Source of the DNA: Gerris lacustris | Taxonomy: Eukaryota > Arthropoda > Insecta > Hemiptera > Gerridae | Assembly: GCA_951217055.1 (NCBI GenBank) | Contig: OX578284.1 | Location: 20,532,187 to 20,596,186, forward strand | Length of the DNA stretch: 64,000 nucleotides | Reading direction: 5' to 3' | Shown here: positions 32,876 through 44,002 of the stretch, in pieces | Numbering within the stretch: the stretch's first letter is position 1 | How the letters are laid out: every line of letters begins with the position of its first letter | The notes under the pieces: generated by a model | What the model was told of the DNA's origin: nothing | Databases searched by the model: none | What the model saw: only the letters and a program-made list of their open reading frames with translations | Position numbers and translations under genes: made by a program

Positions 32876-32925
32876 TCTAGAGTTCAATCTAGAGTTCAAT
32901 CTAGCTTCAATTTAGAGCTCAAAGT
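32860..32925 (+). repeat. Short tandem repeat of CAATCTAGAGTT units
   Basis: Five imperfect 12-14-bp units of CAATCTAGAG(T/C)TT between 32858 and 32925. Confidence 0.7.
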
Positions 32926-32999
32926 GTGTCCCGATCAATCTCTATTTCCTGTAACGGGGAGGCCAAGTCTAGAATATTCTAGGAAACCAGTGTAGAATT

Positions 33000-34770
33000 T
33001 CTGTCTAGTGGTGCTTTCCCCAACCAAGGATCTATTAGACTAAGCTACATCATATATCAATATCACACACATATAACCAAATACAAATAACTATATCCAA
33101 CAAATAACCAGCTCACTTTATTACACTCACTAGATCCCCGTTACATTCCTTTTCTTTACCTGTAAGTCACTTCTTTCCTGATACATTACCCCACATAACT
33201 CATTATACATGTCAGTGTCAGTAATAATACACTATGAGTAACGCCTTAATTGCTAAACATTATAAAGGGTATTAATTCCTCATACCACGAAGATTGAACA
33301 TAACTTAATTTCAGTCCCAATCCTGTAAAAACAGTTTGGAAAAAAGCTTATTTTTTTTATTTTTAATTAAATAACTCCACTGATGTTCTTCCTAAAATTG
33401 TTCTTTACTTTGTTGGATAAACCACAGTAAATCTTCTCTTAAAAAAGAATTAACTGTGACTTCTTCTCTAAGTATTCTTAATGGAGACTTGGTTTTCCAC
33501 AGTAAAATATGCTAAAAGAATGACACCTATCTACTAAAAGTAACTTCATTGTACGAAGTACGAAGCCGAAAGTTACTCTACAGTTGAAAAAAAGGTGGAA
33601 AGTTAGGAATAAAAAGGTTTAAATCAAAGACAGGGCTTAAACTTTTTTTCTCTTTCCACCAACATTGAAGTTGACTTTTGTGTTTGGAGTCCTGTAAAAA
33701 AATAAACTTTTGGTGGAGAGCCTCTGTCTTCCTGCTCACTTTCTTTATTACTAATTAAGATACTTCCTGTTCGCCTTACTGTTCTTGATTTGGTTTCTTC
33801 TATTGAAAATCAGCATTCGCACTATATTCTTTATAATGAAGGGACACGTTTTAAGGTATCATTCTAGAATATTCTTCTTTTCTTTCTGTATGTCCACTTC
33901 TTCTATAGGTTCACAATCAATCATGTTACTTGATGTTTATATCTCTAATTTTAAGTTACTAATATAAGATTATTATTTTAGGGTATATTTTAAAATTAAA
34001 GACAAATATGACCTAATTAAAATAATGTGATTTTAGGCCTTTTTTACTACTTACATAACACACTGAAGGTACAAATACGCATGGGATGCTTTCCCCAAAA
34101 CAATTATTTTCTAAAAAAAAAGCCGAAATTAACCGTTACTTCCAATCTTTCCCGAATAAATTTAATCTCAGTTTGGCAAATTGAAAGAGGAAGCAAAAAG
34201 GGAAAAGGAGGAAAATAAGAAAGAAAGAAAAAAAAAATTAAAACGTTAAAAATTTACCCAGTAATCTTGGGGCATACCCCTGAATTGAATCGACTGAGAA
34301 AATAAAAAACAACAGCCAAAATAATTCACTGCCTGAAGACCTCCTGAATAATTCAATCGTAAAAAGAAGAAAAATTCAAACATTTCCATTTGCAAGCTCC
34401 TGAAATCGATGCTCGGATTCAGGGTGGTTTTTTTTTGTCTCGAGTCAGCAACTCAATTAGATTGGCTCAATGAACCGAAACGATTCCCTTCTCAATTTAC
34501 TTCCAATACAAATCAGACACTCTAAAACCAAAGGTATCTTTTACCATGGTACAGATTTCCACGTCTAATTGGTTCGCCTTGACTGTTTTGTGACAGAAAT
34601 TTCACCAGAATAGATAATACCTTATAAATAAACCATATCAAAGTATTCTTATTATAATATCATTTCACTATTATGAGGATATATCTAATCACTAAAACAT
34701 GTTTTAAGAATAACTGACAAACAATAGAGAATATGAAGGATTTTAAAACCTGTATTTCTAATATATAATA
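33000..34770. other. AT-rich stretch with one imperfect hairpin
   Basis: GGTGGAAAG...AAAAAGGTTTAA (from about 33594) pairs with TTAAAC...CTTTCCACC (to about 33660). The 34040-34220 plus-strand ORF ends in Lys/Gly-rich low complexity and is not convincing. Nothing else was recognised. Confidence 0.4.
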
Positions 34771-34771
34771 T

Positions 34772-35117
34772 ATAGATGAAGTTAGATTTTTTCCCGACCT
34801 AAAATTCTACTTTTAAATTTGAAGTTCACCTTTACGCGAGCGTTGCGCGTGAACGCTTGGACGGATGTTGCCCAACAAACTCATCCAGGGCATTGGTAAA
34901 ATGAACATGTCTACCAAATTTCATAAAAATCGGTCGAAATTTACTCAAGTTATCGTCACATGTTTCATGATTCGCGGACACACAGACCGACGGACTGAAA
35001 GACACCAAAAAATTTCCCTGATGTCTTTTCTGTCTTTGAATTTTTAAAATCGGAGACAAAAGTTTTTCGTTCTCACAAGTGAACACAATGTTAACTTCGG
35101 TAAGTTGGGAAGCAAAA
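34772..35117 (+). mobile_element. Family A copy, 5'-truncated (A2)
   Basis: It starts inside the family at GATGAAGTTAGATTTTTTCC and runs to the terminal AAGTTGGGAAGCAAAAT, where the end hairpin is degraded. The GACA tract is reduced to GACCGACGGACTGAAAGACA. Confidence 0.85.
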
Positions 35118-35272
35118 TAAAAACAGCTCATGAGCCCCTCCTAAATAAGTCAGCCTATCAAAGTAGTGATATCTCCATTGCGGCCAAGTCTGTTTTATAC
35201 CTCATTCAAAAACTGGCCAAGTGTTCAGCAAATAAAAGTGCAGTGTTGCTCATGAAAGTAGGAGTGACGTGA
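35108..35272 (+). CDS. Candidate coding fragment, product unknown
   Basis: The plus strand is open for 54 codons to a TGA at 35270-35272, starting at the very end of family A copy A2. The non-repeat part reads EPLLNKSAYQSSDISIAAKS followed by VLYLIQKLAKCSANKSAVLL. It is protein-like, with an amphipathic helix-like stretch, but no family is recognised and there is no start codon. It may be a truncated gene piece next to the repeat insertion. Confidence 0.2.
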   Translation, partial: GSKIKTAHEPLLNKSAYQSSDISIAAKSVLYLIQKLAKCSANKSAVLLMKVGVT

Positions 35273-35619
35273 GGTTCTAACCAAAGAACGGACTAGACAA
35301 AGAACAGAGTTGGCCACTTTAATAGGCTAAATTCATTGGAAGGGGTCTGGAATAATCTTTATTATTTTAAATATAAACTGAGAGTATCAGTAGGGGCTGA
35401 GAGGTAGGACACCTAAGTCAAAAACAGACGTATCTGGGTTTGATTTACAGTATGACCCACAATGCAAGCGATATTGTAATACAATATTCCTACTTTACAC
35501 TTTTGTTATAACAATCCCAATTTTCTTTTAACATTAAAAGGTATGGAATGAATATGACATAGCTGTCCGTCTAAAAGACATTTCCTCTGAATACATTTTC
35601 AATAAATAAATATATAAAT

Positions 35620-35868
35620 AGTCTGCCAATTTGTGTGGCATATAGCATCAATTATTAAGATCTTCGCTCAAAATGAGAGGGTTACAATTATTTTTAAGTA
35701 ATATTAAATTTGCGCAGAAAGTTTAAATTAATATGGGCTAATTATGAACCTACCATCCAAATTTCATTAAAATCCGACAAGTGTGTAAAATGCTGATTGT
35801 CAGAAAGACATTTTGTTTTCAAGAATGATCAAAATGGGTTCGTTATCTTCGTACGGTCAGAAATAATA
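35620..35868 (+). mobile_element. Family A relative, short diverged copy
   Basis: It starts AGTCTGCCAATTTGTGTGGC, has AAATTTCATTAAAATCCGAC and CAGAAAGACA in the family A order, and ends GTTATCTTCGTACGGTCAGAA, matching the position of the terminal hairpin. Most of the interior is deleted. Confidence 0.7.
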
Positions 35869-36122
35869 AAAAAAGATAGATAGCATAACAGTAAAGTGCA
35901 TGCCTGTTAAGAGGCCTATTTATTAACCGGACTGTAATTTAAAACTAAGTGTTCCATTTAATTTAAACCTAACTCCATTGAGCATGCACTTAATATTCAT
36001 GACAGTTTTAACAATACGATTTTGCCAATTAAATGTCAACTGGGCAATATAAACATATAAGTTTATTGGCTGTAAAGATAAACGAGTGGAGTTAGAGTAT
36101 TGGATAATTCTTGTTAAAATGC

Positions 36123-36322
36123 AGACACCTTTTAACTCTAAACTGGAGAGATTGCTCGAACTGCAACAATTATAATATATGCTTTAGCTGCACTAAACAA
36201 TACTCTGAATTTTCTAAATAACATTTCTTTATAAATAATGATCTTAAATCTAAGCCAGATTTTAAGCATCGTGTAAGGTCATGTAATACAGTCCAACCCT
36301 CAATATACATGATGCAATTATA
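36123..36322 (+). pseudogene. Possible ZZ-type zinc-finger fragment, broken by a stop
   Basis: A plus-strand frame reads RHLLTLNWRDCSNCNNYNIC and continues FSCTKQYSEFSK before a TAA (36219-36221). It then stays open to another TAA near 36320 with HFFINNDLKSKPDFKHRVRS. The spacing C-x2-C-x2-Y-x-I-C-x2-C is that of the second half of ZZ zinc fingers (as in dystrophin-like and other ZZ proteins). The first CxxC pair is not clear and the stop breaks the frame. This is a short-motif match only and could be chance. Confidence 0.22.
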
Positions 36323-36589
36323 ACATATACCATAACAAAATACCATATACCAATAACATAACACATACCTTCAACATAGCTAAGTAGTAATGTCCTCTCA
36401 TTTATCTTTATTATTAACCATTATACTCAATGCTATTGTTATAATACTTACACTTAATTGCTTATATGTGAGATTGTTCACATAGCGTAATTGACCTCAA
36501 GAGACAATTATGCGCATAATCAAAAACTAAAAAGTTTAACTCGAGGCTATATATTTTGATTATATAATATATAAACCATAGATTTAACA

Positions 36590-37110
36590 TAACAGTCGAC
36601 CGAAATGATAAATAGAGGGCGGTTAACCGAATTGATGTAATTGGGACAGTTAAAGGGGTGGGTTGAGGAGGTAAGGTCTTAATGCCTCACTGATACAGCC
36701 GGCTCATATTAACGACACAGATGGTTAGGATGGTACCAGGGGATGACTCCTCCCCCCTTCATTGCAGATGGTAATTATGCTGGGAGGAAAACCAAAATTT
36801 ATAGCCTGTAATAGAAGGGCTAGAAAGGTGTTATTAAACCGTGCACTGCTTCGCATTATAACCCACTGGAACATGGGGATCTAGGGCCCTCTAGCCTCTT
36901 CATACCTTCTATCTCGTATCGCATGTGCGCCAAATTCTACACCAGGATGCGTAAAAAAACCTCTCTACGACAAGATATCAAGTCATTTCAGAATTTTATA
37001 CCTGTGCAAAAAAGGACAAGCATTATTATTAAACTCCACAAAATTTATAGTGGAAATCATTACGGACTTACAACAACTGATGTAGAAGACACGAAATCTG
37101 ACTAATACGA
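36590..37110. other. Less AT-rich unique block, unrecognised
   Basis: 36600-36960 has more G and C (GATGACTCCTCCCCCCTTC, GATCTAGGGCCCTCTAGCC) but no reading frame with family resemblance. The 36923-37105 plus-strand ORF (60 codons, basic) is unrecognised. Confidence 0.3.
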
Positions 37111-37354
37111 GTATAATGTTGCTGACACTGGAATGTCACTAGTATAAATTAAATTAACAAGCAAACCCTTATCAGATATTTCATTTTTTAATTTACATAC
37201 CTATACTACATACCTATATTACATGGACATTAATGCTGCTATTAGTAATAGTAATAAGCAATTTTGATTGAATGTTTTGTTTTTATTGAATATCATATTT
37301 GGATGTTAGTTGGTGCTATGTTAGGACCGTAGGAGGCGGAAAATATATATATAT

Positions 37355-37525
37355 TAGTCATCGGCAAAGATAACTAATTGAGTACTTATTATATGTTGGC
37401 GAATATCGGATTATAAAAGGAGTACAGCAAAGGACCTAGAATACTACTTTGTGGTACACCAGCTAGTATAGAACATGTTGGTGAGCGAGTCAGATTAAGA
37501 AAAACTTGGTACGATAAACTCAAAA
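37355..37525 (-). pseudogene. LINE (Jockey/CR1-like) reverse transcriptase fragment
   Basis: The minus strand reads SYQVFLNLTRSPT, then the diagnostic block ILAGVPQSSILGPLLYS (about 37426-37466; family consensus GVPQGSILGPLLF). After a frameshift comes QLVIFADD (37357-37377), the reverse-transcriptase catalytic FADD. The residues between the two blocks are shortened and contain stops. The order and spacing are those of non-LTR reverse transcriptase motifs B to C. It is a dead fragment; the endonuclease and the C-terminal part are absent. Confidence 0.8.
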
Positions 37526-37529
37526 AAAA

Positions 37530-38670
37530 GAAGCATTTTCTTATACTTTCTTTAGCTTTTGATGAAGGTATTAGAGCATATTATATATACATGTATGTAG
37601 CATGTTATATGTACATGTGTGTGTCATGAATGTATTACATGACCTAATATGACGCTTCACGTCTATGTTTGATTATTTTGAAATATAGTGAGACTAAATT
37701 TAATTCGTAATTAAACATATTTAAAGCCTATTCCAAGGCAATAGTTTAAATTATTTTGGTTTTTACTTCAAAATCAGATTTATTTTCATCAATATTTCGA
37801 AAACTAGATTTTTCCCAGGAAAAAAGTTTATATGGTTAAATTCACCTTTAAACTGACTTTTAAATGGAATTGTTTAATAATCCGGAATCGTCTTCTTACT
37901 TTTACTTGCTTACTTCGTCTTCTTACCTTTACTTTTACTTCTTACTTAATTACTTGCTTTTACGAATTTTTAAAGTTTAGAGCTAAAATGAATCTCTCAA
38001 TTTCTTTACAAGATATGAAACTTCTCTGAAGATATTTTGAGTCGGTTGTTCCAAGAAGAATAGGATTCCGCGCATAAACTATTGTTTTATAAAAGCAATG
38101 CAGTTACAGTTACAAGGCAAAGGTATCAGGTCTTCTAAAAAGTGATTACTTCGAAGAATTATTTCTGGGAAATCTACATGTGATGATTTTATAACTTTTT
38201 TCAAAGGAAGATTCTTAAAAACTAAGCTGAAAAAGAACTTTCCCTCCTCTGGAGTTCCTAGTATAGGGGATGAAAAAACCAAGATGAGGCAAGTCTTTAC
38301 TCCCCCTTATTCAATGTAAGTAGAAATAATACCAAACACCTCCTCTCGACTACATTCATTTAAAAAAAAAAATATATATATAATAAAACAACCTTAAATT
38401 CTTGTAGCCCTTAATAATCCTATTACCCTAATAATTCAGTATAAAAGTAATTGAAACTTCAACCATAGTGCGAGTAAGAGCCCATCCATTAGCATTCTTT
38501 CTTAAGAAGGCCTTAAACAAGAATTAATGCGTATAAAGAACATCACTTTTTAGGTTTTCAAAAAATACAACATGAGTTTTTATCCGTTTTTAGACAAAGA
38601 AGACGTAATGCAAGAATCATTATTCGCAATTAATAACAATAACTACAATAGGCATAACAATCATTTATAA
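37530..38670. other. AT-rich stretch, no recognised feature
   Basis: A 67-codon minus-strand ORF (38079-38282) and a 65-codon plus-strand ORF (37832-38029) show no family resemblance. (CTTAC)n-like T/C-rich sequence lies at 37900-37950. Confidence 0.4.
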
Positions 38671-38719
38671 AAATGGTCTGCCACTTAGTGTGACACATCC
38701 TCGCAACCTATTTCGTATC

Positions 38720-38965
38720 CAGTAATACCTCGACTTTCGTAAATTCGGAGTTTCGTAACACCCGAAACTGCTGCTAAAAAGTGATAAGGGGCTCGATTCT
38801 GAACCTTGAAACCTCCCTTTTCATGTAATTATACATCAAAATTAGACATGAAGATGCGCGCGCAACCTGTCAACGTGAATATACCACTTATGAGTGTCTA
38901 AGTGCCAAGTGCATTCCTCGACTTCTTCGCGGTCCCACCTATTTCGTAAGTCCGGAGTATTACTG
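38720..38965. mobile_element. Nested MITE with pogo/Tigger-like termini
   Basis: The left terminus CAGTAATACCTCGACTTTCG and the inverted right terminus CAGTAATACTCCGGACTTAC resemble the CAGT...CCTCGACTTACG ends of pogo/Tigger elements. TA follows the right end and TA lies two bases before the left end. The uninterrupted target is seen at about 63450-63470. Length is about 246 bp and there is no transposase. Confidence 0.7.
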
Positions 38966-39081
38966 TAATTTAATGATTTTATGCTTTTACAACCTATTAT
39001 TGTCAAATTTATTACATTTTCCCTTGTTTTTAAAATCTGTCAAAATTGTTTTGATTTTTTTATTAAAGCATAGATTCAGCA

Positions 39082-39295
39082 GGTACTCTTATAGAAAAGG
39101 GCCCCCCTTTTTGTTTTTTATACAGAAGAGTTTATATCCCTTAGTCTAACTACCTTTTAAGACAAAGGGATATTCAGTCCAATATGCTTTGGGACAAAGG
39201 AATATCACACTTTTGCATAAAAAAATTGTGTATTCGGTTGTCAGAAGGTATATTAGATTAAAAAAAAGTGGGGGGCCCTTTTCTATAAAAGTGCC
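39082..39295. mobile_element. Nested MITE with 9-bp target-site duplication
   Basis: GATTCAGCA is duplicated at 39073-39081 and 39296-39304. The inverted termini run about 30 bp (GGTACTCTTATAGAAAAGGG plus CCCCCC against GGCACTTTTATAGAAAAGGG plus CCCCCC). A 9-bp duplication is typical of Mutator-like elements, but this is not proof. The interior has the hairpin module ATATCCCTTAGTCT/AGACAAAGGGATAT, also found at 56500 and 62280. Confidence 0.85.
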
Positions 39296-39679
39296 GATTC
39301 AGCAATATTTAAAGAACGCAGACAGTTGTTATTAATCTGGGGCTATCTGCGGGCTACTTTCGACACACGATCCAAATTTCATAAAAATCAGATGAGTACT
39401 TTTGAAGATAAGGTGTAAATAAAGGTATGTTTCTGTGCATGTGAAAGAGAAACAAATGGGCGTAGAAGGTTGAAACTTATATGGGATCAACAATGTGCTA
39501 ATATTTCATTAAAATCGGAAGAGCAGTATTTAAAATACGTAAAATTGAGCAACACACCGACGATCAGACACGGAACCAAAAATGTTCCCTGTGTCTTGGA
39601 TTTTTTGAAATCGTAGACATATAAAATTAGCTCCACATTTGGAGCTTTATGTGCCACACTAATTGGCAGACTATCTTTA

Positions 39680-40525
39680 AATGAGTTCCATATACATTGT
39701 GTAAAATAGAAAAATCTCAGAAAAAATAAATGTATATTTAAAAAGGTGGTTGAGAGGAAAGTGCCAGGTGTTGAAAGCAAGTGGCATATATTATGAATAA
39801 GGGGCTTTAGTTATGAAAAGTAATATAGACAGAAACAAGTAAAATTGTAGCTCAAGTTATATTTAAAACAAGTAAAAATTCGGCATATACAAATAAATGG
39901 AAATAATTTTCAACGGAAGATCCAACATGACTTTATCACGCGGTTCTTTCCTAAATAAAAGGGAAGATATTGTATGGAGTTAAACGACATGTCCCCCCCC
40001 CCCCGGGGTGACACAAAGCTGTTTGCTCTCGTGGAAATGTGCGATGTTCCCTTACACCCTATATATGTGATATTTCCGACTCAAATTATAATGTATACAA
40101 AATAGAATAAAATGGAAATAATCTCATTATATTGTTAATATTAGCAGGGGCATTATTTTTATAAGACATTTTCAATATTAAATAAATTTAAGATACATTG
40201 AAATTAAACTCAGTATTTATGTGAATATGAGAAATGTAGATGTTATTCTATATTGGTAGTCTTTAATAATTTTTGCATTTAATTTTTTCTTAGTTCTTAT
40301 TTTTATTTAAAGTATGTTGTAAATTGTTAACTTTAGGAGTTTTAGATTTTGGTTTTATTTTATAATTTCTTCGATACTAGTACTTACACTTATTTATATG
40401 GTTCATTGTAGGCACTGAGAGTTGACATTAGAGGCCGAAAGTTATCTGAAAATTACAATTTATTTCGTGGAGAGGCATTTGTTTTAACTGAACTAATATG
40501 AGAATAGCGTGTCCAAAATTGTGGG
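39680..40525. other. No recognised feature apart from a C12 run
   Basis: C12 followed by GGGG at 39993-40008. The rest is AT-rich. Confidence 0.45.
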
Positions 40526-40530
40526 ACCAA

Positions 40531-41243
40531 TTTTTAGGGTTTTGTTGGTAAAACAAAAAAAAAGAAACCCTTATAGTTTCGTTCCTGTGTCTGTCTGTCT
40601 ATCACTCTGTACGGTTCGAATACGGTTCTAATAGCTTTTGAATCAAAAGAGATAAAAACATGACACTTTCCAGTATTAAAGATTGTTTTGACGCACACAC
40701 ATGAAAAATATAATTACAAAATTACCAGCTTATTAAATTCAAAATGGCGGATAATTCACGTCACGCGAAAACATTTTTTTTTTTTAATTTTGAGTGGGGT
40801 ATTAAATGATAGGTATTCAAGAGTAGATTACAAAAAGATATAACACTTGTGGATAGTGTTTAATTGTCCGCGCCATATTGTCAAAAAAACATCAATTTTT
40901 GCATCCCCCCCCCTAAAACAATGTTTCTGCTGTTACTAAAAATATAAAAAAGTATGCAGAATGTACGGTCTGCTGTGCCATAGAAAAAATAAGCATAGCA
41001 AGTTGATCTGATTAACTGGAAATCCAATATGGCGGATAATTCCTGTCACAGGAAAAAACATATTTTTTTTTAAATTTTGGGTGGGGTATCAAATGAAAGG
41101 TATTGAGGAGTAGATTACAAAAATATATAACACTTGTGGAACATGTTTATTCATGCCATTTTGTCAAAAAAAAAATCAATTTTAACGTCCCACCCACCCC
41201 CTTATACTAATTTCATGTTCACGATACCAACGAAACCCTTTTT
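40531..41243. mobile_element. Family B element with two internal tandem units
   Basis: The left end TTTTTAGGGTTTTGTTGGT and the inverted right end AAAAAGGGTTTCGTTGGTAT pair with one or two mismatches. Near the left end are AAACCCTTATAGTTTCGTTC and GTCTGTCTGTCTATC (the GACA tract inverted). Two units of about 285 bp each contain AATATGGCGGATAATTC, GGGTGGGGTATCAAATGAAA, GAGTAGATTACAAAAA and CACTTGTGGA. Non-coding. Confidence 0.75.
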
Positions 41244-41539
41244 ACGTGAGACTTCAAGCATAACCAATTTATTAACGTTTATCTGCCCGTGATAAGAGAT
41301 GAAAAAATTATATTGCAAATACAAAGTAGGCGCATCCAAGACTAATGCAAGGCTAATTCGTAACACGAAAAGACAAGCCAACTTAAAGATTACTTATGTT
41401 AAAAAATAAAGACTATTTAAATCATCTTGTTTTTTTTTGCATGCTTTTAGTTAACTTGCAATGTTTGTATGTTTGAGTCAAATCTTGCAACTGAATTTTA
41501 AAGCAATTATCCTCAACCGATTGAATTGCTAAGTGACGT

Positions 41540-41680
41540 CATTCAAAATCCAGTATGACGGACAGCCCAAGATGGCGGACTAGTTATTTTTTAAGGCCGT
41601 TTATGATATGGGTATCAAATGAAAGGGTTTGCTGAGAAGAATACGAATAGAAGTTTGTTTTTAAAAAAAGTTTTTTTTAA
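41540..41680 (+). mobile_element. Family B fragment
   Basis: AAATCCAGTATGACGGACAG and ATGGGTATCAAATGAAAGGG match the internal unit of the 40531-41243 element; the termini are absent. Confidence 0.55.
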
Positions 41681-41877
41681 ATATTTATTTATGACTTTTC
41701 AACTAACCCTTTAAATTTCAAAACTTCTACAAGTCTAGGAACATCTATTTTAACTATAAAAACTATAAAATTAATGGAAGGCACGATGTAGGCGTGTCAC
41801 TCCATTCCGTTTACATCACATTACTGTAGCTACCTGTTTATATTTCGATGCTGGGTGAACACTGAGGATGGTATTCC

Positions 41878-41957
41878 CTGACGGAGTCGGGAATCGAACC
41901 CGGACTTTCTAGTTACAAAGCGTGAATAATATCAATGACCAACCAGGGAATCCCATT
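41878..41957 (-). pseudogene. tRNA-derived sequence (decayed tRNA or SINE head)
   Basis: In minus-strand reading: GGGATTCCCTGGTTGGTCAT (A-box-like CTGGTTGGTC), a poor anticodon arm with loop TTTGTAA, then GTCCGGGTTCGATTCCCGAC (a perfect T arm with B-box GGTTCGATTCC). Only the T arm pairs well; acceptor and anticodon stems do not. Thus it is not a working tRNA gene. A Pol III-derived SINE or tRNA pseudogene is likely. Confidence 0.55.
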
Positions 41958-41959
41958 GA

Positions 41960-42430
41960 TAATCAAGTGTTTCTCACCTTAAAGTCAAACGAATACCAAT
42001 TATTAAAAGTTGCATGAATCGCAAATAACCAAGTGTAGATGTTCCATAAAACTAGCAAGGTTATCTATCACATGACCTCGAACACAAATCCAACAGAACA
42101 GAAGCCTGACTATATCTAAACAAGATTAAGATTCACGGAGAGAGATACCGTTAACGAGTTTCAAAGTAAAGAAGGCTTCAAAATTCAGAGCAAAGGTTTG
42201 AAAGGAAAATATAGTGCTGAACTCAAATTTGGCCAAAATATTTGGCCATAACTTGGTGATTAATAACGTTGTTGCTCTTCTGGATTGAACAACATAAATA
42301 CAATGTTTAGCCTAATTGAAAATGAGGGAAAATGCAAGCTTCTATTTGTATGCGGTGTGGCATAAGGTTTAGCAAAAGAAAAGTGTAAAGACTTGGAAAC
42401 TCCTTTATTTAATTAAAATAGTTTTATTAA
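41960..42430. other. No recognised feature
   Basis: Unique AT-rich sequence with no reading frame or repeat recognised. Confidence 0.45.
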
Positions 42431-42438
42431 CAAATTAA

Positions 42439-42592
42439 ACTATTTGTCATAATGCTATTTGTCATAATCATAATGCTATTTGACATAATGCTATTTGACA
42501 TAATGCTATTTGTCATAATCATAATGCTATTTGACATAATGCTATTTGACATAATGCTATTTGACATAATGCTATTTGTCATAATGCTATTT
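42439..42592 (+). repeat. Minisatellite, 15-bp unit (CATAATGCTATTTGA), about 9-10 copies
   Basis: GCTATTT cores occur at 42454, 42475, 42490, 42505, 42526, 42541, 42556, 42571 and 42586. Most steps are 15 bp; two are 21 bp because of an extra CATAAT. A multiple of three keeps frames open on both strands (MLFDI/MLFVI on plus, MTNSI/MSNSI on minus), but these ORFs are only the repeat. Confidence 0.95.
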
Positions 42593-42599
42593 TCCATCC

Positions 42600-44000
42600 T
42601 GCCTTCATTATATGTTGCTGGCTTTTTACAATTTTTCAATTCCAGTAAAACGAATAATAAGAGTACAAGCGAAAATCAAATCAGAGAGACTGTTAGATTA
42701 CCATCATATAAGAGTTACAAAAGGTAACTTGAACCTTCAAAATTAATACATAAAACGAAAAATATAAAGGTAATATAAATTCAAAAAACAATGATCAAAT
42801 GTTTTAAAACGAGACAGACACAAAAAAAAGAATCTATTTGAACAATGCTCTTTTTTATCCAGTACTGAATATTTTAAAGGTCTTCAATGGACTTCGTTTT
42901 AAATAACATAATCCTTTCTCGAGGGAGATAAAAAAAAGAAAAAAAAATGTATTTAGCTGAAAATATAGTTGTTGCTCATCGTTTTTCTCTCAACCGTGAA
43001 TATTGTTTTATATAAAATATTCATATATTCGTCTGGACTTTGATTGTCATGTAAATCCCTCGTTGGGTAGGCTTAAAGCACCGCCTTGGTGTATATAGTT
43101 GGTGTGGGGAGGAAGGTGCGCCTATACCATGTAAATTAGGTGATATATATACTGTGCAACTGTAGAAGCTACCTCCTCCTCTGTGTCTAACTGAGTACAA
43201 TACATTGAACAATTAGCATAGGACTGTAGAATTACAATAGCCCGGGAGAGAGATGAACGTGAGGCAAAATCTCTCCTATTTCCCTATCTGACTGCAGCGA
43301 GAAACGGAGCCGAGAGAAGGCGACACAAATTTTGATTTATGTCATGAAATTGTGTCGAAATTGTCTCTCGCAAGCTAAAACGTGGAAGGGAGGGAGTGGG
43401 TTTTCCACAGTGTAATGAAATTATTGTTTAGTTGTGTCGTGCTTTTCAAGCCATATCACTGAATAGAACCGAGAAAAGACCAGAAACGAAGTTTGGTAAA
43501 ACAACAATAGCGAATAACAAAATGAAAGACAATAGTTGATATTGAGTTAACCAAATTTCTATGATAGAGGGTTGGTGAAAAAAAAAAAAAAATCTAGTTA
43601 CAACATCCATAAACAAAGAGTAACAAGTGTTACACTTTTACTCCATTATTTTTTTTTACGCCCTCCGGGGAAAAAATTAATTTAAAACAACAAAAAAAAA
43701 CGCTCGGAGAAAGGGATACAGTTGGGGAAAACATGATTTGGAATTCCAAGTGTGATGAAGCTAAAATGGTCCAATTAAGATTTTTTTTTTTAACTCTGCA
43801 CTCCCCTCTGAAACTAAATAAACGTTTCGATACATTCCCAGTGACCGTAGCAATAACAATTAGTTAATGGATTTCGATGTAGCAATTATTGGTTACTTTA
43901 ATTAGAGAAAAAGGCAATAACTTAAAATATAATCACTGAACGAAAAACAAAATATCATTGATAAAATATTTTTGAGAAGAGAAAATTGCAATTTAAAATA
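42600..44000. other. No recognised gene; one small hairpin
   Basis: CGACACAAATTT (from 43320) pairs with AAATTGTGTCG (to about 43360). Otherwise AT-rich with A and T runs. A purine-rich patch lies at 43230-43400. Confidence 0.4.
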
Positions 44001-44002
44001 GC

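Larger units (their letters stand above)
38676..39672. mobile_element. Family A relative with both inverted ends, carrying two nested MITEs
   Basis: The left end GGTCTGCCACTTAGTGTGAC and the right end (inverse AGTCTGCCAATTAGTGTGGC, 39650-39672) form a terminal inverted repeat of about 23 bp with few mismatches. The interior matches the copy at 63407 (ATTTAATGATTTTATGCTTT, TACAACCTATTATTGTCAAA, GGGGCTATCTGCGGGCT) except for two inserted blocks at 38720-38965 and 39082-39295. It has the usual ACACGGAACCAAAAATGTTC segment near the right end. This copy shows that the family is a TIR-bounded DNA element. Confidence 0.8.

Noticed and set aside
41878..41957. Functional tRNA gene
   Set aside because: Only the T arm pairs; acceptor and anticodon stems do not form.
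42427..42727. Repetitive MLFDI / MSNSI ORFs
   Set aside because: Same reason: a 15-bp minisatellite read in frame on both strands.
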